A stretch of DNA of 64,000 nt, from assembly GCA_907165065.1 (NCBI GenBank), contig OU015528.1:34122515-34186514 (forward strand), read 5' to 3'. Positions within the stretch are counted from its first letter, which is position 1; every line of letters begins with the position of its first letter. The translations under genes and the position numbers were made by a program. This DNA is from Caprimulgus europaeus (Eukaryota > Chordata > Aves > Caprimulgiformes > Caprimulgidae). Under the pieces are notes generated by a model, which did not search any database, was not told the origin of the DNA, and worked only from the letters and a program-made list of their open reading frames with translations. This document shows, piece by piece, positions 24,251 to 36,785 of the stretch.

Positions 24251-24298
24251 TTTTTTTCACCCCTCTCTCTGTGCTGTAGTTTTTTTTCACACCTCTCT
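24251..24298. repeat. Two-copy tandem repeat, 30-base period
   Basis: The block TTTTTTTCAC followed by C/A-CCTCTCT occurs at 24251 and again at 24281, exactly 30 bases apart, with one or two differences. It is a small local duplication. Confidence 0.75.
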
Positions 24299-25129
24299 TC
24301 TTAAGAGCCCCTTCAGATGATCTAAAAGGAGTCCCTGCTTCTTTGGAGAAGAGGTGGTTAAGAAGCACAGGACTGTGAAGGGGAGATGGGGCTACGGGAG
24401 CTGAGCAAGGCTAAGCCAAGCCAGAGGAAAAGGCAGCATCAGCTGAAGTCAAGGAGAGGTAAGGGCCTGGAGGGATATGGGAGCGAGGGCTGCTGGAGCC
24501 TGTCCTTCATTGACTGAATAAACAACCCACATGGCAGTAACTATAAATAATTTTATGAGGAGCTAGATAAGCTTTTAAGGGGAAAAATGGTAGGGAGTGT
24601 AACTGCAAATTGAGGAGGAAAGCAGCTGAGATGGGTTTCCCTGTTGCCGTCTGTCCTCTATTTGGCAGCAGCTCATTTGTGAAAAAAGCAATCAAGAGTA
24701 GTTTATGATGCTAAGACATTTCAATGACTTGCACTCAGTGAAAATCATTGATGTTTCTGCTTTAGCTAGATTTTGCTGCTTGTGGTTGAAAGCATTTCAC
24801 TGCCTGAAATCCTATTTTGTTAAACTTGGCAATGAGTAAAATCACAAGTTCCTTAAGAAACTCCTCTGGGCTTGAAAGGAGACTGTTCATTACCCCTGCA
24901 ATTAGCAGGAAAGCTCCACCTCGATGGGGCACTTAGTCCCTTCTGATTCCCTTCCTCACAGCTTCCTAATCACCAGGTGCCATGCCATTCAGATTGTAGA
25001 TTGCCATCGTTTAATGCATATTATAGAAAACTCTGATTACATGTCACTGTGAAACACTCTGAGAGCCAGGCCATAAATATTTCCATCAACTTGTCTCTCT
25101 ACCATCCCCAGGACTCCACTTCCTGCAAT

Positions 25130-25134
25130 ACAGC
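25130..25134. repeat. Target-site duplication, left copy (ACAGC)
   Basis: Five bases ACAGC directly before the LTR; the identical ACAGC is found directly after it at 26129-26133. Confidence 0.85.
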
Positions 25135-26128
25135 TGTGATGGTTTGACCCACAGTGGCACCATGCGGTCCTCTGTTCACTTCTCCCACCTGGTGAGGTGG
25201 GGTGGGAATCATAACAAAGGGGGCATGGGGTTAGGAATGAAGGACAGGGACAGCTCACTCACCAGTTATGGTCATGGGCAAAACAGACTCAAACTTGGGG
25301 AAGAAAAATCAATTTAATTTGTTACCATTTCATCTAAGTAATGCAATGAGACATAACAACCACATCTTACAACACCTTCCCCCACCCCTCCCTTCTTCCC
25401 AGGCTCAAATCACTTTTCTCCCCATTTCTCTGCCTTCTCCCCTCCGTTGGCACAGGGGGCAGGGAATGGGGGTCCAATCAGTTCACCTCTGCCGCTCTTC
25501 CTGGCATGAAAGTCCAGGAACAAGATGTTCCAAACCGAGCTTCCCATGGAGTCATGGACCATTTCAGTCTCAGCTCCCAGCTCTGGCATGGGGACATCCA
25601 TGGGCTGCAGATTCACCCCCCACTCTGGGGGTCCACCCCTGCTCTGGCAGCGGTCGACTCTCAGGGTCCAAATTCCAGTCACACTTGCCCTCAGGCTCAA
25701 CTTCTCTGCTCCAGCGTGGAGTCCTCCATGACCTACACATAGGTCTCTGCTCCACCACTGAACCTCTGTGGGATGCAGGGGACTTTGTCTTCTCCTACTC
25801 CACATGGTAGAACAGGGTATAGGTCTCCATCTCTCCCCCTCCTCCTCTTTCCTCTGGTAACAAAGCTCTCTCTGTTTCTGTCTGTCCTTTGTTTAGGCCG
25901 ATTGTTGTCTTGTCAGGTCAATGGCCTCTCCTCCAGGTACCCCACCTTCATCTTTTCAGGACAGTCATTCCCCTCACCAATATGGATTTGCAGAGGCATT
26001 TCTCTAGTGCTCATTGGCCCAGCCGGGGCTGGGGTGTCTCCACCTTGGAGCCAGGGAAGCTTTTCGCCCTCACAAAGTGGCCCTTCCCCCACTATGAAAA
26101 AAAACCCCACTACCCCAAACCCAACACA
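25135..26128 (-). mobile_element. Complete solo LTR of an avian endogenous retrovirus, antisense
   Basis: A 994-base LTR on the minus strand with TG...CA ends: the plus-strand left end reads TGTGATGGTTTGACCC and the right end AAACCCAACACA. It is flanked by a perfect five-base duplication ACAGC on both sides, the size expected for ERVL-type integrases. The left ~400 bases (plus-strand view) match the reverse complement of the LTR at 1-360. The pyrimidine-rich C/T stretches and the CTGGGCCAATGAGC block near the right end agree with the 5' U3 of avian LTRs I remember. No internal coding region is attached, so the element was reduced to one LTR by recombination between its two ends. It looks whole as an LTR. 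Confidence 0.88.
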
Positions 26129-26133
26129 ACAGC
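26129..26133. repeat. Target-site duplication, right copy (ACAGC)
   Basis: Identical to 25130-25134, directly after the LTR. Confidence 0.85.
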
Positions 26134-29100
26134 TAATCCCTCAAAATACAGTTTGGGTTTTGGTTTCTGTGGAGCTGACCCATATGCAAAGGTAATGTTA
26201 CCTTGGGAACAAGGTTAAATGATAGGCTTAGGGACCTACTTTCTTTTTCTTCTTTATTTTATGATGGAAATGTAAGATATTGTGAATGGTTCATCATAAC
26301 ATATGCCAGCAGAAGCATGCCAAAAATAACAATCTGAAGCAGCACACGGTATGTAACGCTTGCATACTTCTCCGAGTGTTAGAGAGATCATTGAAACAAC
26401 ACATGTCAGATGCTATTACTGTCATATTGTTGGGGCCATCTGTTAGAGCCCAAGATCAAGACCTGCTGCTTTCCCTGGAACAGCAGCTCCACAAAGGACT
26501 GTGGCAAATTGAACTAAACCCACTCAGGCCTGGGGAGTTCATCTGAGGGTTTTGCTTGTTTTGTTTCAAGATTTCATCAGGGATAAAACCAACAGCATAT
26601 TTTGGATATCGCTCCAGGAGAAGTCTGGGGAAAAGCTTTTTAATTATTTTTGATGTTTTTTGGTTGTTTTTGTGGGGGTTTTTTTGAGGGACTAAATAGC
26701 AGGTACAAGGTAAGGACTGAATTGTCAAGATGGGATGTGTACATTTGCACCCACAGGTGTACTTCTTGGGAAAATGTATTCATAAATAAAGTTCATACAA
26801 ATGTGCATATGCAATTGTTTGCAGCTAATAATAATTTGATAGCAACCTGCAGTTGTATATGACAACTGATTAATGCAGTTGACTACACAGACACAAATTT
26901 TCAAAGCAAAGCAAAGCAAAGACTTTTGAAGTTGCATATGGAATTTGGATGCCAAATCCTCCTGATGGTCTTCAAAATCTCAGCTAGAATACCTGTAATC
27001 TGTTTATTATATATGAAGTGATATTCTATATAATTTTAAATCTACAAGGAGTTTTGCTACTGACAGCAGTGGGCTGGATTTCACACGTGCACTTACTGTA
27101 TCATCATAGCTACTCACACACACATCTACACATCTACATATAGACACATATTTTCAGTAGTATTAACATAATGGCACAGCTTTGAGTTCCGCTGCATTCG
27201 TTTAAGTTTACATAATGGGTATATGTTTTACTGACATGTTTCGTAAGGGTTTTAAACAACGTCCTTACTGACATCACAATACTTAAGAATTAACTGTATT
27301 AATAAGGAAGATGGGAGGTCTCTGTTATAAAGACAGATGTGGTTCAAACCCCATGAAGTGCGAGTAGTTTTCAAATGCAGGTAAATGACATCATAGATCT
27401 GGAATATTTTTGTGGGGGGTTTTGTTTCGCTGCATGTTTGTGAAAGGCTTGGACCGGGCTCCTACCCAGTCTGCACTTTGCTGTTCATGGGAGATCTTGC
27501 ACCAAAAAAAGCCTCCAAAGCTTTGCTTCAACTCTGATGCAGGAAGAGCCTCTGCTTTAAAATCTCAAGCTGTGCTACAGCATATGGATACTTTTTCTAT
27601 GGACTCGTGATGCACATGTTGCTTGTGAGAGCCTCCTGCTCCCAGAGGAGCCCAGCACAAGGGGGTTCGATGGCAGGAGAGACCTTCCCAGGGAGGGCAC
27701 AGGAGAGAGACCCAGAGGGGAGAAGGCTCAAAACTGGTACTGAAATAAGGAGGGAACAGTGGGGAGATCAATGTTACTCTGCAGGGCAGGAGGGAGATGC
27801 ATGGGGAAGAGAGAGGGCTCCCGGGGATTCACTGCTGGCAGCACCCCCACCAGCTGTTTCCATGTTTTACTCAATGATCGTTTCATGTAAAATCTGTGGA
27901 TGATCCTTGGAACTGGGGTAGGATCCAGGTCCCCATTTCCAGGAGAGTACTTTCACTGGCAGGATGGAGAATTGAAGTTTATTAGCTGTGTCTTCAGGGC
28001 CTGGGAAGGCAGATTTTGCTTGTGGAGGTCAGATTCTGGGGAGAAGACAGTAACTATATGCTCACAGCAATTTTATAATCTACTGCTGTTCTTTCCTCTG
28101 GGTCTCTTGCAGGAAACTGGTGTCAGAAAGATGCTGCTGCAGCTGTTGCCAGAGAGGAGTAATGATCCCAAGTGCAGCACCCTCTATACTCATAACACTG
28201 TCTGGGGATAGTAACAGTACAAATTGATTATGCAGTGCCAAACTATCTAACAACCTTCTATTTATTTCCTTTGCAGGAGAAATTCCCCAAGTAGATCTCT
28301 GTCACTCCTCCCAACCATTTGTCCTCATTGCAGTGTTCAATCAGAAGTGTTTGAAATATATTATTGGAAGCCTTGTTTAATTGAAATGCATTGCATCTAA
28401 ACTAATTCAGAAGAGCCAAGACTGATTTTATGACATATTGAAAAACACTTGGGTCCTTGGAGGAGGGAAGCAAGGTGGAACTGAAAGATGTTGTGGCAGT
28501 TTTGGGGCCAGGCAAAGGGCATGCTGTCAAACCACAAGTACTGTGGAGTTATTTGTCACCCTCAAGAAGATATAACCTAAAAGAGAAGCTTCCATAATAG
28601 GAAGTCGGGAGTGTTATTTGGGGTAGAAGCATTTTTCTGATTTTGGAATTTGTGCCAAGTGACAAGCTCCCAGGACAGGCCTTTTCAGCTCAGTGAGACT
28701 GATGCTCTTGTCAGTTTTACTGCCACCTCCAGCACGAATGGCCAGTGATGCCAATTTCCCTGAGCAGCTGCCAGTCCCTGCCACCAAACAGGACTCTGGG
28801 GAGATCCACTAGCAGACTGGATCCAGCTGACGGACCACACAGCTTCCAGCATCTCCAGCCTGGGGCAGGTGTGCCAGCAGTCAGGATGACTGACCTCAGA
28901 GGGCTGTCTTAGATTAAGCAAAAACTTGTGATGCATTGACTGGCACATTTCAGGCTGCAGGGGCTGGTATTTTTTGACTAATCTTTGTTTTGACAGCACG
29001 TTCAAACAATTCTGAAGCCCCTCTCAAGATTTATCACAATCTAAGTGCTCATGTTCCCTCTTTGCTGGGACTTCACAAAGGCTCTCCAATTTCATTTAAT

Positions 29101-32100
29101 ATCCAGTGTGCATGTGACCAGAAAAGCTCTCAAAAATAGGTCCACTTTTAAGGTCATAGAGAAAGAACAGTCAATTCTTTAACGATCTGGCCAGCACTGA
29201 GGCAATTCCTGTATATTACATAGCAAGGGGTAATAGAAAACTTTCATTAAAAAACCCCTAAACTATCCCAAACTGTGCTTTCTGTGAATGATTTCAAACA
29301 CAAAACCTGCCTGCCTGCGGTCTGCAGGAGTTCAAACCCAAGGTGTGTCAACATGAGTGTTGTCCAATCTCAGTCGTAATGACAGAGAGAGACTGTTGCT
29401 AGTCCCGCTGCCAGGCACTAGGTAACTCCTTGCTAGAAGAGGTTTGTTCAGTTCCAGCAGGGAAAGAGGCAGCCCCTCTGCAGAAGCTATGCAATTATTT
29501 GGATTTTTTCAGGAAACACCGTAAATACATTTTCTTTCATGAGCCTGTGCTTGAGCTATGTATCTCTAGTGACACAATATTTTTGTTCTGCGTGGCTTTT
29601 ACTGGTGTTTAATGATGTGTCAGGTTTCAAAAATTTGGTGACTGAAAGATTAAAGTGTATAGTGTAAAAGGTGGCAGAAGGCTGATTGGTTTGTTTGTTT
29701 GCTGCTCTCTTGCTTGGTTTTCCTTAGGTTGGAAGCAGGCAGAAGAAATCAACTAAACCAAAGCCAAAATGTGTTTTCTCAGTATTGAGGAAATATAGAC
29801 TTCCTTGTTTACACTGGGAATATTCTTTAATTAAGACAGCCCCTGAGGTAATAGTATATATGAGGGAGACTATGGCTGGAGCTGTTTTTCCTAAGAGAAT
29901 TGTGAATTAATATGTGTTCTCTTTTCCTCTCATTTCCTTCTGTTGGTAGCAAAACGTATATCCATACTGTAGCTGTAGTCCATGTGGTTTAATATGCTGG
30001 ACTGGTTCCCCCTCGGGATGTTGCAGAAGTGGGGAGAAGGAGTATATTTAGAAAAGGAGATAGTTTGTCAAGAATTAAAGAGCATATTGATCAAAACAGG
30101 ACTCCTGAAATGCAATAGACTCAGTGGAGATGATTTCAAATATGTTGTCCAGCAATTCTGTGCTGCTTTTGCTACATCTTATGCTTTCTGGATTCAGAGG
30201 GAGAAAAAATACGGTCTGCCTTACCGAGCCATGGTGTTGTAAGAAATGAAGAGTGCCAAATATCCTAGCTCTTCTAATGGCTGGCAGGGATCCTTGGAGA
30301 GAGAGAGAAACTGGGCAAGCCCTGGGAGAGCCTTGCCAGCCCCAGGTGCTGGTGCCCAGCTCCTGGGGTCTCTGTTCCATGGTGGGGAGTATCTCTCCTC
30401 TCCAGGAGCTGCTCTTCCAGCACAGACCTGCCTTTTGGGTCTGCTGTCCCTCACCACCCCCCTTTCATCTGTCGATGCGGGGACCCTATCCAGCAGCTTT
30501 TCTTGCCTTTAGAAATGTGCTGCTGTGCTTCCCCCTTGAAGGGCAGCACCGATGGGAGACAGAAACTGAGCCCCTTTTTTGGCCTGAATTCTACCTGGTT
30601 TAGTTCAGAAGAGGTTGGCACCTTCTGCTATGCCAAACGCCTGTTCCTAGAAGGCACACAGTCACAGAGCCATTTAATAGACTTCAATGGGGGGAAGCCA
30701 TTTATTAATTTTATCTGCTTTTTCCCCTAGGGAAGTTGTCCAAAGCCTGAAGTGGCATCAGGAAAACTAGAGGAATACTGACAGTTCTCATATTGCAAAT
30801 TGTCAAATGAAGCCATTTCCCACCATTGCTGGTAATGTCTTTCATTATGCCTTTAATGAAATTGTATTGACATATTTATGGTCTAATAAAATAAAAAAAA
30901 AAAGATAGCCTGGAAAAGCAGTTTTCAGGAGTTGAAATGTTTTAATAATGGTGTTGTAAATGATTTTGATTTTTTTTTTAGTCATTAACTTTGGCAAAAG
31001 GAACTGTGGATAATTCAAAACCGCTAATGAAATGGTCTCTGGACTGTGCCATTTAAATCCCCTAAGATGTATTTTCTGCTGCCTCTCCTGTAAATTTAAT
31101 GCCCTTCATTTTTAACATCCATGGGGAACTGGCTAAAATGTGTTGTATCTTCTTACCACACAGACCATTTATCTGCTATTATATTTTCCTACTCTCTTAT
31201 GACTAGGAAAACAGCACTTTGATATACCATTTTGTGATTTATACTTTAAAATACCCACCTGATCCAATTTTATTATGTCCTCAGTTGCTGAATTCAGAGT
31301 GAGTTAAAGTAGGAACTTTAGCATCTGTTTTGAAATTGTTAGGGGTTAGCCAGAAAATTTTGTAACGATTCTGATGAGCATCTGTCAGTTTTTTTGTGAG
31401 GCAGTGGTGAGACCTTCCAGATAGACTATCATGTCTGGTGGATCTGGATCTGGATTTGGACACTTCCTAAACCTGGGATTCAATCTGTTAATTGTACTCA
31501 TTTGCTTGAGTCAGTAATGGTTTCAGTAGTAGATGGTGTATTTTTTTTTTTTTCATATATTTTTTTTCTAAACTCATAAAACGAGCCTGACTGAGAGCTA
31601 TGTGTTTCACTTCACTTGTATGAGTTGGCCAATTGCTGTATCCAGCTCAATTAACATCTGAATCTCCTTTCATGAAAAAAAGATTATTGGTTCTATCTCA
31701 CAGGTCACAGCAGACTAAGAAAATAAAGGTCATGTTGTATCTTGAATTCAGAATGTACAGATGTTCTATGAAGATAAAATCTGAAACCCAGAAGGGAAAG
31801 GAAGACGTATTTGCAGCTCTACTATGTATATGTAAATGGCAACAGATGATTTACTGCTGGAAGAGTGTGGTATTCTTTTTTTCTTTTAACAAAAAAAAAA
31901 GTCATAAAAATAGGCAAACAAGAAAAAAACAAAATGGACCAATGAATAGCAACACATACTCAATCACTCTTAAATATGAGACTGGGGGAATATATGCAAG
32001 TTTCTTAGGATATGGCCAGTAAATATATAGACCCTTAGTGGCAAATCAGGCTTCTCAGAACATTAGTTCCTATATCACAGATGAAAATAAGGATATAAAC

Positions 32101-32527
32101 ATAAAAAATAAAGAAGAGAAACAATACATATACCCATGAGATCTCTGTGTAATCCAAATCAGTTGTCTGCAAGAGAGTTAAAAAATACTTTATGCATTCA
32201 GGGAATACAGCTTTCCATCAGAGAAATACAATAGATATATCTATAATGTATCAGCGGTGCTCTCATATTTCCTTTCTTTGGGGTTTACTCTGATTTGATT
32301 TCATAGTAGTTGTGCTTTTCCCTTTGAAACTCACCATCCTTAGCTCAGACTTAGGGATGAGGAACATTTCAGAGGCAGAACTCTTGGCAGAGTTTTTGCC
32401 CATGTTGTAATTCCATCCTGTTTCACGTTTTCAGTCTCCTTTTCTGCCTGCTGTGGCTTCTGGCTTGAGCTTGGGCTGAGTAACTGCAGAGTTTACCATG
32501 TTCGAGATGTGGTGAGTGCTGAGCTAA
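26134..32527. other. Intergenic, AT-rich unique sequence
   Basis: About 6.4 kb without a supported gene. Contents seen: an (AAAGC)-type short tandem near 26902-26921, a CA-rich stretch near 27115-27150, a relatively GC-rich unassigned stretch at 27.6-27.85 and 30.25-30.6 kb, and poly-A or poly-T runs near 30.89 and 31.54 kb. Open frames up to 129 codons show no recognisable domain. Confidence 0.5.
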
Positions 32528-33050
32528 AGAGCGTGACCAGCAGGTAGAGGGAGGTTCTCCTCCCCCTTTACTCTGCCCTGGCCTGGTGAGGCCACATCTG
32601 GAATGCAGTGTCCAGTTCTGGGCTCCTCAGTTCAAGAAAGACAGGGATTTTCTGGAGAGAATCCAGCAGAGGCCACAAAGATGATGAGGAGCCTGGAGCA
32701 TCTTCTGTCTGAGGAAAAGCTGAGAGAGCTGGGACTCTTCAGCCTGGAGAAGGCTGAGGGGGGATCTTATCAATGTCTATAAATATCTGAAGTGTGGGGG
32801 CCAAATTGATGGGGCTGGGCTCTTTTCAGTAGTACCCAGTGACAGGACAAGGGACACCCTTTACTCTGAGGGTGGAGCACTGGAATAAGCTGCCCAGAGA
32901 GGTTGTGGAGTCTCCATCTTGAGATGTTCAAAACCTACCTGGACTCTTTCCTGGGCAACCTGTTGTAGGGAACCTGCTTTAGCAGGGGGGTTGGACTAGA
33001 TGATCTCCTGAGGTCCCTTCCAACTCCTACGGTTCTGTGATTCTGTGATT
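32528..33050 (+). mobile_element. CR1 LINE 3' fragment with internal deletion
   Basis: A 5'-truncated CR1 of about 520 bases, from GAGGTTCTCCTCCCCCTTTA through GAGGCCACATCTGGAATGCA, GGAGCATCTTCTGTCTGAGG, GAGAGGTTGTGGAGTCTCCA and TTGGACTAGATGATCTCCTG to the tail TTCTGTGATTCTGTGATT. Near 32850 about 80 bases usual for the family are missing between GGACAAGGG and CTTTACTCTGAGGGTG. Confidence 0.93.
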
Positions 33051-33288
33051 TCATCCTTCATGGGGTTGCTGGAGACATGTCGGTGAGGTGTACAAGGATT
33101 TTGGCCCAGCTTTTCAGCAAAGATGTGTGTGATACCTTTCAGAATTTTATGAAGGAGTTGTTTTTTAAAGCCATTTGTCTAGAAATCAGTGTGGCTCTTA
33201 AAGACTGTGAGGAACTGCACTACAGACTTGTCTTAAAGATTGCTTGCAAGGACGGTCACAAGACCACCAGGTTCTGGAAACCCCGATT

Positions 33289-33773
33289 TGTGAAGGCGCC
33301 CTGCCCGCGGGGGTGTTCTGCCTGGACGTGCCCCTGCCCCCAGTGCTGCGGGGCACAAAGAGATGTGCCATTGCTATGGAAACCACAGCCCTTGAAGGGG
33401 TGTTTAAGGAGGACCTGCACGGGCAAGGACAGGAGGGAGAAAAAGAGAGAGAGACAAGGAGAGACAGAGAGGACGATCGCCTGACCACACCACGCCACGC
33501 GGCACCACCACTGGAACAAGCAACTGGGACTTCCTCATCCCGCCTTCACGGTCGCCTCGCTGCTGGACTCATGGTGGTGACTATTCTTGCTGCCCTATCC
33601 CGGCTCCTTGCCTGATTTCCATGTTTTCTTCATCCTGTCCTATCGCTATCTTCTTTATTACTTTTTCTTTTTGTAGTAAAAGGTGTTCTGGGAGTACGGC
33701 ATTTGACCTCGTTTGTGTCTTAATCTGGCTCTTGGGATCGTATCGAAACCTTCCCCGGCATCGGATCGGGACA
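33289..33773 (+). mobile_element. Avian endogenous retrovirus LTR, third family
   Basis: A GC-rich block of 485 bases standing out from its AT-rich surroundings. It begins TGTGAAGGCGCCCTGCC and ends ATCGGATCGGGACA at 33773, with a possible TATA-like GTGTTTAAGGAGG, an AG-rich stretch, and TTAATCTGGCTCTTGGGATC near the end. All these blocks recall an avian LTR type I know from bird genomes. The 30 bases after the CA (33774-33803) end in ACATCGGATCAGGACA, which could be a degenerate start of the internal region or a duplicated LTR end. No clear target-site duplication, and no other retroviral sequence nearby. Confidence 0.65.
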
Positions 33774-34598
33774 TTTAAATGACCCGGACATCGGATCAGG
33801 ACACAGACATATTTGTCTATCTACCCATTTTGTAATTATTATTGTCTAACTTCAGGAGTGTGGCTGCAATGGCTTATGTCCTTAGGTAAGTGCGACGTAG
33901 AGGTATGGGCAGCTTTTCTTTTTATTTAATTTGATCTTCTGAGGAGCAGGCCCTCTGTGCACTGATGCCTTCGGTGGGATTGTGGATGGAGTGCTGGGTC
34001 ACCTGTGACCTCATCTGCGATCTAACTGCTGCAGACAGACAAGCAGTGCACACAGTTTTACTTCAGAATTAAGGCTGGCCAAGTACATTTCTTGACAAAA
34101 ATCACAAACCCTAGAGTGCAAAGAAGTCCTAAATTGAGGCAGCATTCAGGGCTTTTCCTAGAGGCACCTCCAAACATTAGCCAAGTGTAACTGCAGCTCA
34201 GTTATACCATCACACCGATGACCATCTCAGCACACTCACCTTTAGGGCTGCAATACTGTCACTGTGTGTGGTACAGAAAGAAAAGTTCTGTTGTAATGCA
34301 CAGATTTAAAACTTACAGTATTTGATTAGATACTGACACATTGAATCTTAAAATCTAAATTTTGCCATAAAAGATTATTTCTGCATATCCTACTTTACCT
34401 AAAACTCACACTTCCAATGTTTTATTAAAATATATCGTAGTTTTTAGAGCAATGGGCAAGTCTCTGTTAACTGGAATCACACACAAACTCACACTGAAAT
34501 CTACCCATTCTTTGTTTCTTGTTTATATTCATAATATACCCAGCATTTAAGTGACTGTAGTCTCCAGGTGTCAGTGTAGGATGTTGTGTTCAGTCTCA

Positions 34599-34680
34599 CA
34601 AACGGAGAATTGAAGCTCAGGCACAGTAAATGAGTTCCCTAAGATCACATGTGATATTTGCAATAGGAACCAGAGCAGCA
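34599..34680 (+). mobile_element. MIR-like ancient SINE remnant
   Basis: The bases AAACGGAGAATTGAAGCTCA, then GCACAGTAAATGAGTTCCCT and AAGATCACATGTG, followed by GGAACCAGAGCAG resemble the MIR 3' consensus as I recall it (GAAACTGAGGC.CAGAGA, TTAAGTGACTTGCCCAAGGT, CACACAG). The match is weak and partial. Confidence 0.45.
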
Positions 34681-36756
34681 CGGAGCTTCTCTGGCAGATC
34701 ATTAAATGTGAGACTATGCTGCCATGTCTTTGCTGGAAAGGGCTAGCAACCAACCAGGACAGAATATGAGAATGTTTGCAGTTTAGTGTGTGCATGTGTT
34801 TGGAGACTGGTTTATGACAAGATAATCCAATGTGCTTATGGAAACCTAATTGTTTTCATAGGATCCTAGGAGCACTGTAGCAGACTTACAGCCCTGTGTC
34901 CTGTCTCCTGTGCTTCAAAAGCGGTTGAAGCAATTCTGCAGCAAAAAGGTATTTTACTTGGCTTCCACATGGTATCTCATCTGAGTCTCAAATGGAGATC
35001 GGCATGATGTTAAAGCAGGATATTTGACTTCTCATCTGTAAGTATGTTCAACACAACATTTACGTACTCATAAAAGAATGTATTTTGAACTGTGGTGTAT
35101 GCCTAGCCTCGGTTACAGGTTGAGGTTGCTGAATTCTTCAGGTCTTTGTTTTAGAAAATGTCTTCTGGTTCTTGTGACACAGAAATACATAATAACTAAA
35201 ACAGAACAAAACACAAATAATTTAGCAGCATGGATTAGAAGCCCATACAAATTTGAAGCAAGTCAGTTGTCACCTCTAAAAGGTCTGGAATTGATCTATT
35301 CGGCTGAATGGTAGAAATGTTCTTAGAGCTATTCTAAGGTTGATTTTAAATGATGGATTCATATACTAACAGACTTTGTAATGTATGTGCACAAAAATTT
35401 GCTCATTATGTAGTGTATTTCTTACTAATTTGCAAAGGCTGCTCTATGTCCTTCTCAGAAAACACAGAGGTTTAAACTTAGCTGTTAGTTAAAATTTTAG
35501 TGCAAATTTAGAACTGCTCTATCCTGATATCTACTAAATTCTATATTGTTTATTACTTTGTCTAAATAATTAGTGACCTGATTGTACTCCTGGTCCATTT
35601 TAGCCATGAGACTAATGATATCTTCTGCTTTTGATGTCTTAAATGTGTCTCAGGTTATATCAAAGGGCAGTGCTCTTTTCATTTAATGTGGAACTTCAGT
35701 GATAACACTACTCATGTTTTCAAAGGATTGATCATCATGTTGCGTGCTTTTTCTTGCATGTTATTTAGTTTTAAAAATTGATAAAACACAAGAAAATGAA
35801 GATTTATTTTCTTGCATAGCAGTAAATAGTAACCATTTGACAAACTATTGCAGCTTGTGTAGTAATTAACTTTCACTCTACAGTCAGTTTGTTTTAAACA
35901 AAAATCTTGCATAGTTCCTTACCAAGCATTCACTATCTAGCTTTGGCTTTTGTAGGGGATACTGGAGAGTTAGCAACAGAGGCCTGTTTGTTCTCTTGAT
36001 CTATAAAAGAAGAATTGTATTGCAATGCAGTTTAGGAAAGAAAAGTAACAGTGCAAGGAAGCACAATTTGAATCCATGCCTGGCTGTGTAAACTTCACCT
36101 TTATTCTTCTTTATCCACCACAGAAGGTGAAATGTCTTTGTGTTTGTAAAATGGTTGGCCTCGGTCTTACAATTGCCATTTAGGGTCTGCAGCCATGACA
36201 TTGCGGCTGTCTGTGAAGCTGAATTCAGATCACTCTCACTCTGGCTCAGAAGGTAAATGGAAGGCTTGGGTCAACTGATGGCAATATTTGGAAGAAGAAT
36301 ATAACTGGTTGCCTGAGGGTAAAGAGTTTTGTATTTGCGTATCGATCTCCTGAGCCCCTCTGGCTGGGCCACATCTCATGGCGAATGCTAAGCTTTGCCA
36401 TGGATTGTAATTGATCTAGCTAATAGAGCTAGACCTCATCACCTCTGACCTTTCCTGGACTTGGCATTCTCCTCTGAACTGTACCCAAGGGTGTCCTTTA
36501 CTGTCACCTGTGAGCCAGTGCTTATTGCGTAGCTCCTTTTAAAGTATCCCTGCTGTATAGCCCTCCTCTTACATTTACAGCCCTAACGTTACAAATGTGA
36601 ATTCTCAAACAACAAACAAAAGTTTTCTTACCCCATAGACTTAGTAGGCTGTGGCATCTGCTCTCCCCTGTGAGTCCAGAATAACACTGTCACATGTACA
36701 GGTGGGCTCAGGGCAGGACTCACTGAAAGTCCCCACTCAAATTAGGAGCTCCCTCC

Positions 36757-36785
36757 TGTTTTTGTTTTTGTTTTTGTTGTTGTTT
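36757..36785. repeat. T/G simple repeat
   Basis: Three TTTTTG units followed by TTG TTG, a short low-complexity run. Confidence 0.85.

Larger units (their letters stand above)
21201..25134. other. Intergenic, unique sequence
   Basis: Almost 4 kb without an exon or recognised transposon. It includes a GC-rich stretch near 22.5-22.7 kb with a short CAG run, and a two-copy tandem repeat at 24250-24300. Confidence 0.5.

Noticed and set aside
25268-25810. 180-codon open frame and several overlapping ones at 25.3-26.2 kb
   Set aside because: They lie wholly inside the solo LTR, whose C/T-rich sequence lacks stops in several frames; LTRs of this type do not encode protein.
33077-33484. Open frame of 135 codons starting MSVRCTRILAQLFSK as a possible gene
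   Set aside because: It runs from unique sequence into the GC-rich LTR block without a splice signal, and it has no recognisable domain. A second overlapping frame covers the same GC-rich part, as chance predicts.
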